From: Solirubrobacteraceae bacterium
Lineage (GTDB): Bacteria; Actinomycetota; Thermoleophilia; Solirubrobacterales; Solirubrobacteraceae
NCBI GenBank assembly: GCA_019683665.1
Contig: JADGIB010000121.1
Location: 1-9,976 of the forward strand
Direction: 5' to 3'
DNA length: 9,976 nt
Made by a program: the position numbers and the translations under genes. The number at the start of each line of letters is the position of its first letter. Within the stretch, counting starts at the first letter, position 1. The notes below the pieces were generated by a model that made no database searches, was not told the origin of the DNA, and was given only the letters and a program-made list of their open reading frames with translations. Below are positions 1 to 6,435 of this stretch, one piece after another.

Positions 1-1358
1 ACGCAGCGGCGCGCGGCGGGGCGCGGGCCGGTGGACGCGGCCGCCTGGGGGGCGGGGTCGTAGGTGAACGGGAGCGGCTCGCTGGTGCCGCCGGGGCCGT
101 GGACGCGCACCTCGACGGTGCGGCCGGGGGTGCCGTCGGGGACGACGGCGGTGAGGCGGTCGAAGGCCAGCGGCTCGATCGGCTCCGCCTCGGCGTCGCC
201 GAAGCGGACGTGGGTGGCGGTGCCCAGCCAGGCGCCCTCGAGCGTGACCAGGGTGCCGGGGGCGCCGTGGCCGGGGGCGAGGGCGACGAGCACGGGCGCG
301 GGGACGACGTGCGGGACGGCGGTGGCCGCCAGGGCGAGCTCGTCGGTGGCCGACGGGGCGTCGCTGGCCACGCGCAGGGCGGCGGCCCTGGCGCCGAGGC
401 CGGTGGGGGCGAAGCGGATCGTCGCCTCGCAGCTGCCGCCGGCGGCGATCGGCCCGGCGGTGCAGGTCTGGGCGGCGAGGGTGAAGTCGCCGGCGTCGGG
501 GCCGGTCAGGCTGACCGCGGTGACGGTCAGCGGCGCCTGGCCGGTGTTGGTCACCGTGACGGTCCGGCCGGGGCCGGTCGTGCCGGGGACCTGCAGCGGG
601 AAGCTCGGCGCGGGCCCGAGCTCCACCTGGGGCGGGGTGAGGCCGGTCGCCGACAGGGCCAGGTCGCTGGGGCCGGCGGGCGAGTTGCCGGCCAGCCGCA
701 GCGCGGCGGTCCTGGCGCCGGCGGCGGCCGGCGCGAAGCGCAGCGTGACGTCGCAGGTGGCGGCGGGGGCGATCGTCGTCGCGGTGCAGTCCTCGCTCAG
801 CAGCTCGAAGGCCGCCGCGTCGGGGCCGGTGAGCGAGACGTCGGAGACGTCCAGCGGGAGATCGCCGGTGTTGGTCACGGTCACCGTCCGGGCCGGGCCC
901 GCGGCGTCGATCCGCTGGTCGGGGAACGCCGGGGCCGGCCCGAAGCCCACCGTCGGCGGCTGGAGGCCGAGACCCTCCAGCTCCACCGTGCCCATCTCCG
1001 CCGCGCCGCTCGTGGCCCAGACGAAGGTCGCCGTCTTCGGCCCGCGGGAGGACGGCACGAACCGCAGCGCGTACTCGCAGCTCGCGCCGCTCGGGAACAC
1101 GGAGGGGAGGATGGGGCAGTTGCCGCCGCCGAGCCGGAAGTCGCTGTCGAAGGTGACCCCGAACAGGGACAGCAACGCCCCTCCCGGGCCGGTGTTCGTG
1201 AAGGTCACCGTCTGCGAGGACTCCTCGCCGACCAGCGTGTCGGGGAACGTCAGCGTCGAGGGGCTGACGACGACGGCGCCGGCGGCGCTCTGCGCGATCG
1301 CGAGCGTCGCGGCGAGGGTCGCGATCGCCGCGAGGGCGACGCGCCATCCGTGATGCAT
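1..1358 (-). CDS. Secreted choice-of-anchor D / IPT-TIG repeat protein, N-terminal part (3' end beyond window)
   Basis: Open from an ATG at 1358 to the left edge without a stop, giving 452 residues. GGAGAG (1366-1371) lies 7 bases upstream. Residues 1-28 look like a Sec signal peptide: short basic start, an Ala/Leu-rich core at 8-22 and an A-x-A site ending near Ala28, so the protein is probably exported. Three Ig-like repeats of about 105-110 residues follow (about 29-132, 134-241, 242-346). Each carries a TVT(F)TNTG strand, a pair of cysteines about 10-15 residues apart and an (L/I)RF(A/V)P strand, as in the choice-of-anchor D/HYDIN-type family. Repeats 2 and 3 are closest to each other and both contain an SLTGPDA segment. 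Residues about 349-434 resemble an IPT/TIG domain (APGHGAPGTLVTLEG, then F431-T-Y-D). A Pro/Ala/Arg-rich stretch follows up to the edge. Such proteins are surface or extracellular binding or structural proteins; no enzymatic domain is visible. The acyl-CoA dehydrogenase gene lies 98 bases upstream on the same strand, but a functional link is not evident. Confidence 0.85.
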   Translation of the reverse strand, partial: MHHGWRVALAAIATLAATLAIAQSAAGAVVVSPSTLTFPDTLVGEESSQTVTFTNTGPGGALLSLFGVTFDSDFRLGGGNCPILPSVFPSGASCEYALRFVPSSRGPKTATFVWATSGAAEMGTVELEGLGLQPPTVGFGPAPAFPDQRIDAAGPARTVTVTNTGDLPLDVSDVSLTGPDAAAFELLSEDCTATTIAPAATCDVTLRFAPAAAGARTAALRLAGNSPAGPSDLALSATGLTPPQVELGPAPSFPLQVPGTTGPGRTVTVTNTGQAPLTVTAVSLTGPDAGDFTLAAQTCTAGPIAAGGSCEATIRFAPTGLGARAAALRVASDAPSATDELALAATAVPHVVPAPVLVALAPGHGAPGTLVTLEGAWLGTATHVRFGDAEAEPIEPLAFDRLTAVVPDGTPGRTVEVRVHGPGGTSEPLPFTYDPAPQAAASTGPRPAARRC

Positions 1359-1456
1359 GGGCGGGCTCTCCTGACTCGGCGCGTGGGCCTGAACGGCCTG
1401 GAATCGTAGAGCGGACGCAGCGCCGACGTGCCAGGAACGGGCCGCGCCCCGCGCCG

Positions 1457-2644
1457 CTACAGCCCGTACGAGCGCCCGATCACGTCGAGCATGATCTCGT
1501 CCGTGCCGGCGCCGATGCGGTTCAGGCGCATGTCGCGCCAGATGCGCTCGACGCCGTACTCCCGCATGTAGCCGGCGCCGCCGTGGATCTGGATGCACTC
1601 GTCGGCGACCTCGACGGCGACGCGGGCCGCGTGGAGCTTCGCCATCGAGATCTCGCGCACCGGGTACTCGCCGTTCGCGAAGCGCCAGGCCGTCGTGTAG
1701 ACCATCTGGCGGGCGCTCTCGATCTTCGTCGCCATCTCGGCGAACTTGTGGCGGATGACCTGGAACCTCCCGATCGGGCGCCCGAACGCGACGCGCTCCT
1801 TCGCGTAGGCGAGCGTGAGGGCGAAGCAGCGCTGGGCGCCGGCGACGCAGCCGGCGGCGCCGATGAGCCGCTCGCCCTGGAGCTCCCACATGATGTGGTA
1901 GAAGCCCTTGCCGACCTCGCCGAGGACCGCGCTCGCCGGCACCCGCACGTCCTGGAAGGCGAGCAGCGCCGTGTCGGAGGCGTGCATGCCGAGCTTCTCC
2001 AGGCGCTTCTCGCGGATCACGCCCGGCAGGTCCATCGGCACGAGGAAGAGCGTGAACCCGTCGTAGCCGGCGTCCGGGTCGGTCCTCGTCACGAGGACGA
2101 TGGCGTCGGCGCGGTGGCCGTTGGTGATGTACGTCTTCGACCCGTTGATGACGTACTCGTCGCCGTCGCGGACGGCGCGGGTCCTGATGCCGGCGACGTC
2201 GGAGCCCGCGTCCGGCTCGGTGATCCCGAGGCAGAGGATCTTCTCGCCCCTGATCGCCGGGACGACCCACTCGCGCTTCTGCTCCTCGGTGCCGAAGGCG
2301 AGGATCGGCGGCATCGCCATGTCGGTGTGGACGGCGATCCCCATCGCCAGGCCGCCCGAGTTCGCGTGTACGAGCTCCTCGGCGAGGACGAGCGACGTGT
2401 AGTAGTCGCCGCCCTGGCCGCCGTACTCCTCGGGCTTGTCGAGGCCGAGGAACCCGAGCTCGCCCATCCGCCGGAACACCCAGTCGGGGAAGGTCGTCTC
2501 CTCCCACTCGTCGGCGTGCGGCGCGAGCTCCCTGATCGCGAACGCGCGGATCGACTCGCGCAGCTGCTCGTGCTCGTCGCTGAAGATGAAGTGCCGGCGG
2601 GGAGCCTCGAAGTCGGGCTTGAGGACGGTGTCGGACGCGGCCAT
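1457..2644 (-). CDS. Acyl-CoA dehydrogenase, isovaleryl-/long-chain type
   Basis: FAD-dependent flavoenzyme of 395 residues, the usual family length, that oxidises an acyl-CoA to the trans-2-enoyl-CoA and passes electrons to ETF. Both family signatures are present: GITEPDAGSDVAG at 140-152 and the Q352-x2-GG-x-GY...RIWRD block at 352-371. The catalytic base appears to be Glu258 in LQGERLIGAAG, the position used by isovaleryl-CoA and long-chain acyl-CoA dehydrogenases. The C-terminal position used by medium- and short-chain enzymes is Ala379 in RIGAGTDEI, as in isovaleryl-CoA dehydrogenase. This favours a branched or longer acyl substrate, but sequence alone does not fix it. The start is the ATG at 2644; no strong Shine-Dalgarno is visible before it. 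It diverges from the enoyl-CoA hydratase gene, and the 86-base gap holds a palindrome that could control both directions. Family assignment is secure; the LiuA-like substrate is inferred. Confidence 0.95.
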   Translation of the reverse strand: MAASDTVLKPDFEAPRRHFIFSDEHEQLRESIRAFAIRELAPHADEWEETTFPDWVFRRMGELGFLGLDKPEEYGGQGGDYYTSLVLAEELVHANSGGLAMGIAVHTDMAMPPILAFGTEEQKREWVVPAIRGEKILCLGITEPDAGSDVAGIRTRAVRDGDEYVINGSKTYITNGHRADAIVLVTRTDPDAGYDGFTLFLVPMDLPGVIREKRLEKLGMHASDTALLAFQDVRVPASAVLGEVGKGFYHIMWELQGERLIGAAGCVAGAQRCFALTLAYAKERVAFGRPIGRFQVIRHKFAEMATKIESARQMVYTTAWRFANGEYPVREISMAKLHAARVAVEVADECIQIHGGAGYMREYGVERIWRDMRLNRIGAGTDEIMLDVIGRSYGL

Positions 2645-2668
2645 GGGCGGACGGTACCGGCAACGGCG

Positions 2669-2705
2669 GCGAAAGTGAACAGTAGGACTTCCTACTTTCC
2701 ACGAA
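2669..2705. promoter_or_regulatory. Probable operator, copy 1 (divergent promoter region)
   Basis: The core at 2681-2696 is a perfect inverted repeat, AGTAGGA-CT-TCCTACT. It sits in a 37-base element that recurs at 5511-5547 with 34 of 37 bases identical. It lies 37 bases before the acyl-CoA dehydrogenase start and its centre is about 42 bases before the GTG of the hydratase gene, so a bound protein could affect both promoters. An outer pair, GAAAGT (2671-2676) and ACTTTC (2694-2699), is also self-complementary, but it overlaps the core arm. No convincing -35/-10 pair can be named. Assignment to the MerR-type regulator at 7670-8374 is inference. Confidence 0.75.
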
Positions 2706-2730
2706 CCGGCGCAGGCCGTAGGATGCCGCC

Positions 2731-3507
2731 GTGGCCAAGGTGCTCTACGAGGCGGCCGAGGGCGTGGCGACGATCACGCTCGACGATCCCGCCACGCGCA
2801 ACGCCCTCTCGGTCGAGCTGCTCGACGCGCTGCTGGCGGCCTTCCGCCGCGCGCGTGACGACGACGAGGTCCGCTGCGTCGTGCTGGCCTCCAGCCACGA
2901 GCGGACGTTCTCCAGCGGCGCGAACCTCGGCGGGTTCGGCGCCGACGTGCCGCTCGTCCGCAAGCACGACGCGAGCGGCCGGTTCGTCGAGCTGTTCCAG
3001 CTCATCGGCCGGCTCGGCAAGCCGTCGATCGTCAAGGCCGGCGGGCACGTCCTCGCCGGCGCGCTCGGGCTGGCGCTCGCCTGCGACCTCATCGTCGCCG
3101 GGGAGAGCGCGAGCTTCGGGACGCCCGAGATCGACGTCGGGGCGTTCCCGTTCATGATCATGGCGCTCATCTACCGCAACGTCGGGCGCAAGAAGACGAA
3201 CGAGCTGCTCCTGCTCGGCGAGCGGATCGACGCGCGCGAGGCCGAGCGGATCGGGATCGTCAACAGGGTCGTGCCCGACGCCGAGCTCGACGCCGCCGTC
3301 GACGCCTGGGCGCGAAGGCTCGCCGCGAAGTCGCCGCTGATCATGCGGCTCGGCAAGGAGGCGATGTACCGCCAGATGGACATGCCGTTCGCCGACGCGC
3401 TCGAGTACCTGCGCGGGCAGCTGACGATCGCCCAGTCGACCGAGGACATCGTCGAGGGCGCCACCGCCTTCTTCCAGAAGCGGGAGCCGGTGTGGAAGGG
3501 CCGCTGA
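2731..3507 (+). CDS. Enoyl-CoA hydratase/isomerase family protein with atypical active site
   Basis: Crotonase-fold protein of 258 residues, typical length. The GTG start at 2731 is preceded by AGGA (2720-2723) at 7 bases; an upstream ATG at 2723 is out of frame. Recognisable parts are the first oxyanion-hole segment FSSGANLGG (60-68), the second, HVLAGALGLALACD (106-119), the FGTPEIDVG block (129-137) and the C-terminal TEDIVEGATAFFQKR segment (237-251). Compared with rat mitochondrial hydratase, the Glu164 equivalent is present (Glu133), while the Glu144 equivalent, 20 residues before it, is Gly113. A GALGL-type loop in place of GGCEL is, as I recall, seen in LiuC-like 3-methylglutaconyl-CoA hydratases, so hydration of a branched or carboxylated enoyl-CoA is plausible; isomerase or decarboxylase activity is not excluded. 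It is the first gene after operator copy 1 and lies 53 bases before the carboxyltransferase gene, probably in one transcript. Confidence 0.9.
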   Translation: MAKVLYEAAEGVATITLDDPATRNALSVELLDALLAAFRRARDDDEVRCVVLASSHERTFSSGANLGGFGADVPLVRKHDASGRFVELFQLIGRLGKPSIVKAGGHVLAGALGLALACDLIVAGESASFGTPEIDVGAFPFMIMALIYRNVGRKKTNELLLLGERIDAREAERIGIVNRVVPDAELDAAVDAWARRLAAKSPLIMRLGKEAMYRQMDMPFADALEYLRGQLTIAQSTEDIVEGATAFFQKREPVWKGR

Positions 3508-3560
3508 CCGCCGTCCCCGACCCGTTCGAGATCCCCCCATCGCATCGTGGAGCCCCTCCT

Positions 3561-5135
3561 GTGAGCGACACCGAGACCACCACCTCGATCCTGCGCCCGC
3601 TCGTCGAGGACCTCGCCGAGCGCCGCGCGAAGGCCCGCCTCGGCGGCGGCGAGGAGAAGATCGCCCGCCAGCACGAGAAGGGCGCGCTGACCGCCCGCGA
3701 GCGGATCGGCCTCCTCATCGACGAGGGCACGTTCACCGAGATCGGCCTGCACGGCGGCATCCACTACTCGGTCCGCGGCCTCGAGGGCCGCGAGGCGCCC
3801 GCCGACGGCGTCGTCACCGGCTACGGGAAGGTCGACGGGCGGATGGTCGCCGTCGCCGCCTACGACTTCACGGTCATGGCGGGCTCGATGGGCATGACCG
3901 GCGAGCTGAAGGTCTCGCGCCTGCGCGAGATCGCGCTGACGAAGCGGATGCCGATGGTGTGGCTGCTCGACAGCGCCGGCGCCCGCATCCAGGAGGCGGT
4001 CGGCTCGCTGTTCGCCGGCTCCGGCGACCTGTTCCGCGAGGAGGTCATCGCCTCCGGCGTCATCCCGCAGGTCGCCGCGCTCATGGGCCCGTGCGCGGCC
4101 GGCACCGCCTACATCCCCGGGCTGGCCGACTTCGTCCCGATGGTCAGGGGCCGCGGCTCGATGGCGCTCGCCGGCCCGCACCTCGTGCGCGCCGCGATCG
4201 GCGAGGACGTCACCCAGGAGGAGCTCGGCGGCTCGCGCGTGCACTGCCGCAGGTCCGGGGTGGGCGACCTCGAGGTCGGCTCCGACGAGGAGTGCATCGC
4301 GGCGATCAGGCGCTACCTGTCGTTCTTCCCGTCCCACAACCAGGAGCCGCCGCCGGTGCGCCCGTGCGACGACCCGGTCGACCGGATGGACGAGGGGCTG
4401 CTCGACGTCCTGCCGGAGTCCAACCGCAAGCCCTACGACATGTACGAGGTCATCCGGCGGATCGTCGACCACGGCGAGTGGATGGACCTCAAGCCGCAGT
4501 GGGCGAAGACGATCATCACCTGCCTGGCCCGGATGGGCGGGCGGCCGGTCGGGATCGTGGCCAACCAGCCCAAGCAGCTCGGCGGCATCCTCGACAACGA
4601 CTCGGCCGACAAGGCGGCGCGGTTCGTGAACCTCTGCAACGCGTTCGGGATCCCGCTCGTCTTCCTCATGGACGTGCCCGGGTTCATGGTCGGCACGAAG
4701 GTCGAGGAGGCGGGGATCATCCGCCACGGCGCGAAGATGCTCTACGCGGTCGCCAACGCGACCGTGCCGAAGGTCACCGTCGTGCTGCGCAAGGCCTACG
4801 GCGCCGGCTACTACGTCATGAACGGCCGCGCCTACGAGCCCGACCTGATCGTCGCCTGGCCGACGGCCGAGATCAGCGTCATGGGGGCGGAGGGCGCCGT
4901 CGAGATCGTCTTCCGCAAGCAGGTCGAGGCGGCCGAGGACCCGGAGGCGATGCGCCGGCAGCTCATCGACGAGTACCGCAGGATCATCGACGTGTACATC
5001 CCGGCCCGCAACGCGATGATCGACGACGTCATCGACCCGCGCGAGACGCGCCCGACCATCATCCGCGCGCTGGAGATGGCCGAGCGCAAGCACGTCGAGC
5101 GCCCCTGGAAGCGCAACGGCGTCGTCCCGGTGTAG
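3561..5135 (+). CDS. Acyl-CoA carboxylase, carboxyltransferase (beta) subunit
   Basis: Carboxyltransferase of a biotin-dependent acyl-CoA carboxylase: it moves CO2 from carboxybiotin to an acyl-CoA. Length is 524 residues from the GTG at 3561, which has GGAG (3549-3552) 8 bases upstream. The frame stays open back to a GTG at 3492 inside the hydratase gene, but those 23 extra residues look non-coding. The N-half crotonase-like domain has DSAGAR (137-142) and the oxyanion segment GPCAAG (176-181). The C-half has DVPGFMVG and RKAYGAGYYVMNGRAY (from Lys411), then AWPTAEISVMGAEGAVEI. The residue matching Asp422 of Streptomyces PccB, a known specificity position, is Tyr418. The loop reads part propionyl-type (RKAYG, WPTAE) and part methylcrotonyl-type (GAG, MxGRAY). 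No biotin carboxylase or biotin carrier gene is in the window, so its partner must lie elsewhere. Family is secure; propionyl, methylcrotonyl, geranyl or another substrate remains open. Confidence 0.95.
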   Translation: MSDTETTTSILRPLVEDLAERRAKARLGGGEEKIARQHEKGALTARERIGLLIDEGTFTEIGLHGGIHYSVRGLEGREAPADGVVTGYGKVDGRMVAVAAYDFTVMAGSMGMTGELKVSRLREIALTKRMPMVWLLDSAGARIQEAVGSLFAGSGDLFREEVIASGVIPQVAALMGPCAAGTAYIPGLADFVPMVRGRGSMALAGPHLVRAAIGEDVTQEELGGSRVHCRRSGVGDLEVGSDEECIAAIRRYLSFFPSHNQEPPPVRPCDDPVDRMDEGLLDVLPESNRKPYDMYEVIRRIVDHGEWMDLKPQWAKTIITCLARMGGRPVGIVANQPKQLGGILDNDSADKAARFVNLCNAFGIPLVFLMDVPGFMVGTKVEEAGIIRHGAKMLYAVANATVPKVTVVLRKAYGAGYYVMNGRAYEPDLIVAWPTAEISVMGAEGAVEIVFRKQVEAAEDPEAMRRQLIDEYRRIIDVYIPARNAMIDDVIDPRETRPTIIRALEMAERKHVERPWKRNGVVPV

Positions 5136-5141
5136 CGGGCG

Positions 5142-5318
5142 TCAGGCCCCGCGCCGCGGCGGCAGGAACGCGCGCGGCGGGATCGGCGGGCGCGACCCCT
5201 TGCGGCCGCGGATCGCCTCCGCCAGGGCGCGCCGGCGGGCCATCTCGCGCCGGACGCGGTCGACGAGCTGGGCCGGCTCGTCGTCGCGCGGCTCGGTCGG
5301 GTGGCCGGTCTCGGTCAT
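5142..5318 (-). CDS. Small basic protein of unknown function (58 aa)
   Basis: ATG at 5318, stop TGA at 5142-5144, 58 residues. The start has a strong purine-rich site, GAGGAGGA (complement of 5321-5328), and codons end in G or C almost throughout, both of which support real coding. The N-terminal third is acidic and polar (ETGHPTEPRDDEP). Residues about 17-40 could form an amphipathic basic helix (LVDRVRREMARRRALAEAIRGRK), and the tail is Pro/Arg-rich (RPPIPPRAFLPPRR). No membrane segment or signal peptide is seen. It runs tail-to-tail with the carboxyltransferase gene, with only 6 bases between the stops. Small epsilon subunits of actinobacterial acyl-CoA carboxylases are encoded near carboxyltransferases, but I do not see their usual sequence pattern, and the strand is opposite. 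I do not recognise the family. Confidence 0.6.
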   Translation of the reverse strand: MTETGHPTEPRDDEPAQLVDRVRREMARRRALAEAIRGRKGSRPPIPPRAFLPPRRGA

Positions 5319-5470
5319 GGTCCTCCTCGGTGAGTCTCGTCCTGCCAGAGGCCCAGGTCCGCGCGCCGCTGCGGATCACCGACCGTTCCTGCTGGCCTTC
5401 GGCGGGCGGCGCGTCTCCCGTGGGCCTCGCGTCGCTCGCGCCCGCCCTACCCGGACGGCGCCGCGGCCAT

Positions 5471-5504
5471 GCGCCGGCCCGGCCGTCGCTTGACCGGCCG
5501 GCGC
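5471..5504. repeat. GC-rich inverted repeat upstream of operator copy 2
   Basis: GCGCCGGCCCGG (5471-5482) can pair with CCGGCCGGCGC (5494-5504), with one bulged C and an 11-base loop. There is no T-run after it, so it is a poor intrinsic terminator on either strand. It lies in the 241-base gap between the small minus-strand gene and the BKACE gene, just before the repeated operator element. TTGACC at 5490-5495, inside the repeat, could be a -35 box, but no good -10 is seen at the right distance. In DNA this GC-rich the pairing could be chance. Confidence 0.35.
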
Positions 5505-5510
5505 CCAGCC

Positions 5511-5547
5511 GCGAAAGTGAGCAGTAGGACTTCCCACTTCCCACGAA
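5511..5547. promoter_or_regulatory. Probable operator, copy 2 (upstream of the BKACE operon)
   Basis: Second copy of the 37-base element found at 2669-2705, with three differences, all purine-purine or pyrimidine-pyrimidine. The core at 5523-5538 is AGTAGGA-CT-TCCCACT, one base off a perfect palindrome, suggesting a half-site AGT(A/G)GGA. Its centre is about 29 bases before the GTG of the BKACE gene and its right edge touches the AAGGA ribosome binding site (5546-5550). A bound protein would therefore sit over or next to the transcription start, as expected for repression. Having the same element before a separate operon is the main evidence that the genes form one regulon. Confidence 0.75.
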
Positions 5548-5559
5548 GGACGCCCGCCC

Positions 5560-6435
5560 GTGAGCCTCGACGACCCGGTCATCCTCACCTGCGCCATCTC
5601 CGGCGTCATCGCCGACCGCGCCCAGTGCCCGGCGATCCCCTACACCCCGCGGGAGTACGCGGCCGAGGCCCGCCGGATCGTCGACGAGGGCGGCGTGATG
5701 ATCCACATCCACGCCCGCCGGCCCGACGGCACGCCGAGCTTCGAGGTCGAGGACTTCCGCGCGATCACCGAGGCGATCAAGGCCGAGATCGGCGACGCGG
5801 CGATCATCAACCTCTCGACCGGCGCGATCGGGGTCCCGGTCGAGAAGCGCGTCGCCTACCTGCGCGAGGTCCGCCCCGACGTCGCCGCGCTGAACATGGG
5901 CTCGATGAACTACGCCAAGTACTCGTCGCGGCGCAGGGACTTCGTCTTCCAGACCGTGTTCGCCAACCCGTTCGACGAGATCATCGCGCTGCTGACCGCG
6001 ATGAACGAGCTCGGCATCAAGCCCGAGCACGAGTGCTTCGACGTCGGCCACGTCGGCTCGCTCGCCCCGCTCGTCGACATGGGGGTCCTGACGCCGCCGC
6101 TGCACGTCAGCGCGGTCATGGGGATCGTCGGCGGCGTGCCGCCGACCGCGCGCAACCTCGCCGCGATGGCCGACAACGTGCCCGAGGGCTCGCACTGGGG
6201 CGTCATCGGGATCAGCCGCCGCCAGTGGCTGCTCGTCGCCGCCGCGCTCACGCTCGGCGGCTCGGTCCGCGTCGGCCTGGAGGACAACTTCTACCTGCCC
6301 GACGGGACGATGGCGCGCTCGAACGGCGAGCTCGTCGCGAAGGCCCGCCAGATGACCGAGGACGTCGGCCGGCGGCCCGCGACCGTCGACGAGGCGCGCG
6401 CGATGCTCGGCCTGCCCGAGCGGGTGGCCGCGTGA
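5560..6435 (+). CDS. Beta-keto acid cleavage enzyme (BKACE, DUF849 family)
   Basis: TIM-barrel zinc enzyme of 291 residues, typical for the family, which includes 3-keto-5-aminohexanoate cleavage enzyme (Kce). These enzymes react a beta-keto acid with acetyl-CoA to give acetoacetate and a new CoA thioester. Visible metal ligands are His49 and His51 in MIHIHAR and Glu241 in VRVGLEDN, matching the two histidines and the glutamate of Kce. Arg237 and Asp242 near the last ligand and Ser86 in NLSTG match catalytic or substrate positions as I recall them from Kce. PTARNLAAM (195-203) and LEDNFYLPDGTMARSN (240-255) are also characteristic. The GTG start at 5560 has AAGGA 9 bases upstream. It is the first gene of a three-gene operon behind operator copy 2; its stop overlaps the next start in GTGA. 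The family covers many beta-keto acids, so the substrate cannot be named. Confidence 0.95.
   Translation: MSLDDPVILTCAISGVIADRAQCPAIPYTPREYAAEARRIVDEGGVMIHIHARRPDGTPSFEVEDFRAITEAIKAEIGDAAIINLSTGAIGVPVEKRVAYLREVRPDVAALNMGSMNYAKYSSRRRDFVFQTVFANPFDEIIALLTAMNELGIKPEHECFDVGHVGSLAPLVDMGVLTPPLHVSAVMGIVGGVPPTARNLAAMADNVPEGSHWGVIGISRRQWLLVAAALTLGGSVRVGLEDNFYLPDGTMARSNGELVAKARQMTEDVGRRPATVDEARAMLGLPERVAA

Noticed and set aside
64..1409. Two long plus-strand open frames, rich in Gly/Arg/Ala/Ser, opposite the Ig-like repeat protein.
   Set aside because: Low-complexity translations in stop-poor GC-rich DNA. The minus strand gives a signal peptide and clear Ig-like domains in the same place.
1359..1456. 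Possible terminator or promoter between the dehydrogenase and the Ig-like repeat gene.
   Set aside because: Only short, imperfect inverted repeats and no recognisable promoter boxes; just the ribosome binding site at 1366-1371 is supportable.
1583..3157. A 524-residue plus-strand open frame opposite the dehydrogenase and running across the divergent promoter.
   Set aside because: Composition-driven shadow frame with no recognisable domain. It overlaps two well-supported genes and the operator.
3171..5093. A 640-residue minus-strand open frame opposite the hydratase end and the carboxyltransferase.
   Set aside because: Its translation is Arg/Asp/His/Ala-rich with no domain, and it is antisense to a well-conserved carboxyltransferase.
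5142..5318. The small gene as an acyl-CoA carboxylase epsilon subunit.
   Set aside because: Location and size suit, but it is on the opposite strand and lacks the conserved pattern I expect for that family.
5490..5518. A sigma-70-type promoter with TTGACC as -35 before the BKACE operon.
   Set aside because: At a 17-base spacing the -10 position reads AAAGTG, not a usable -10. Kept only as a remark on the inverted repeat.
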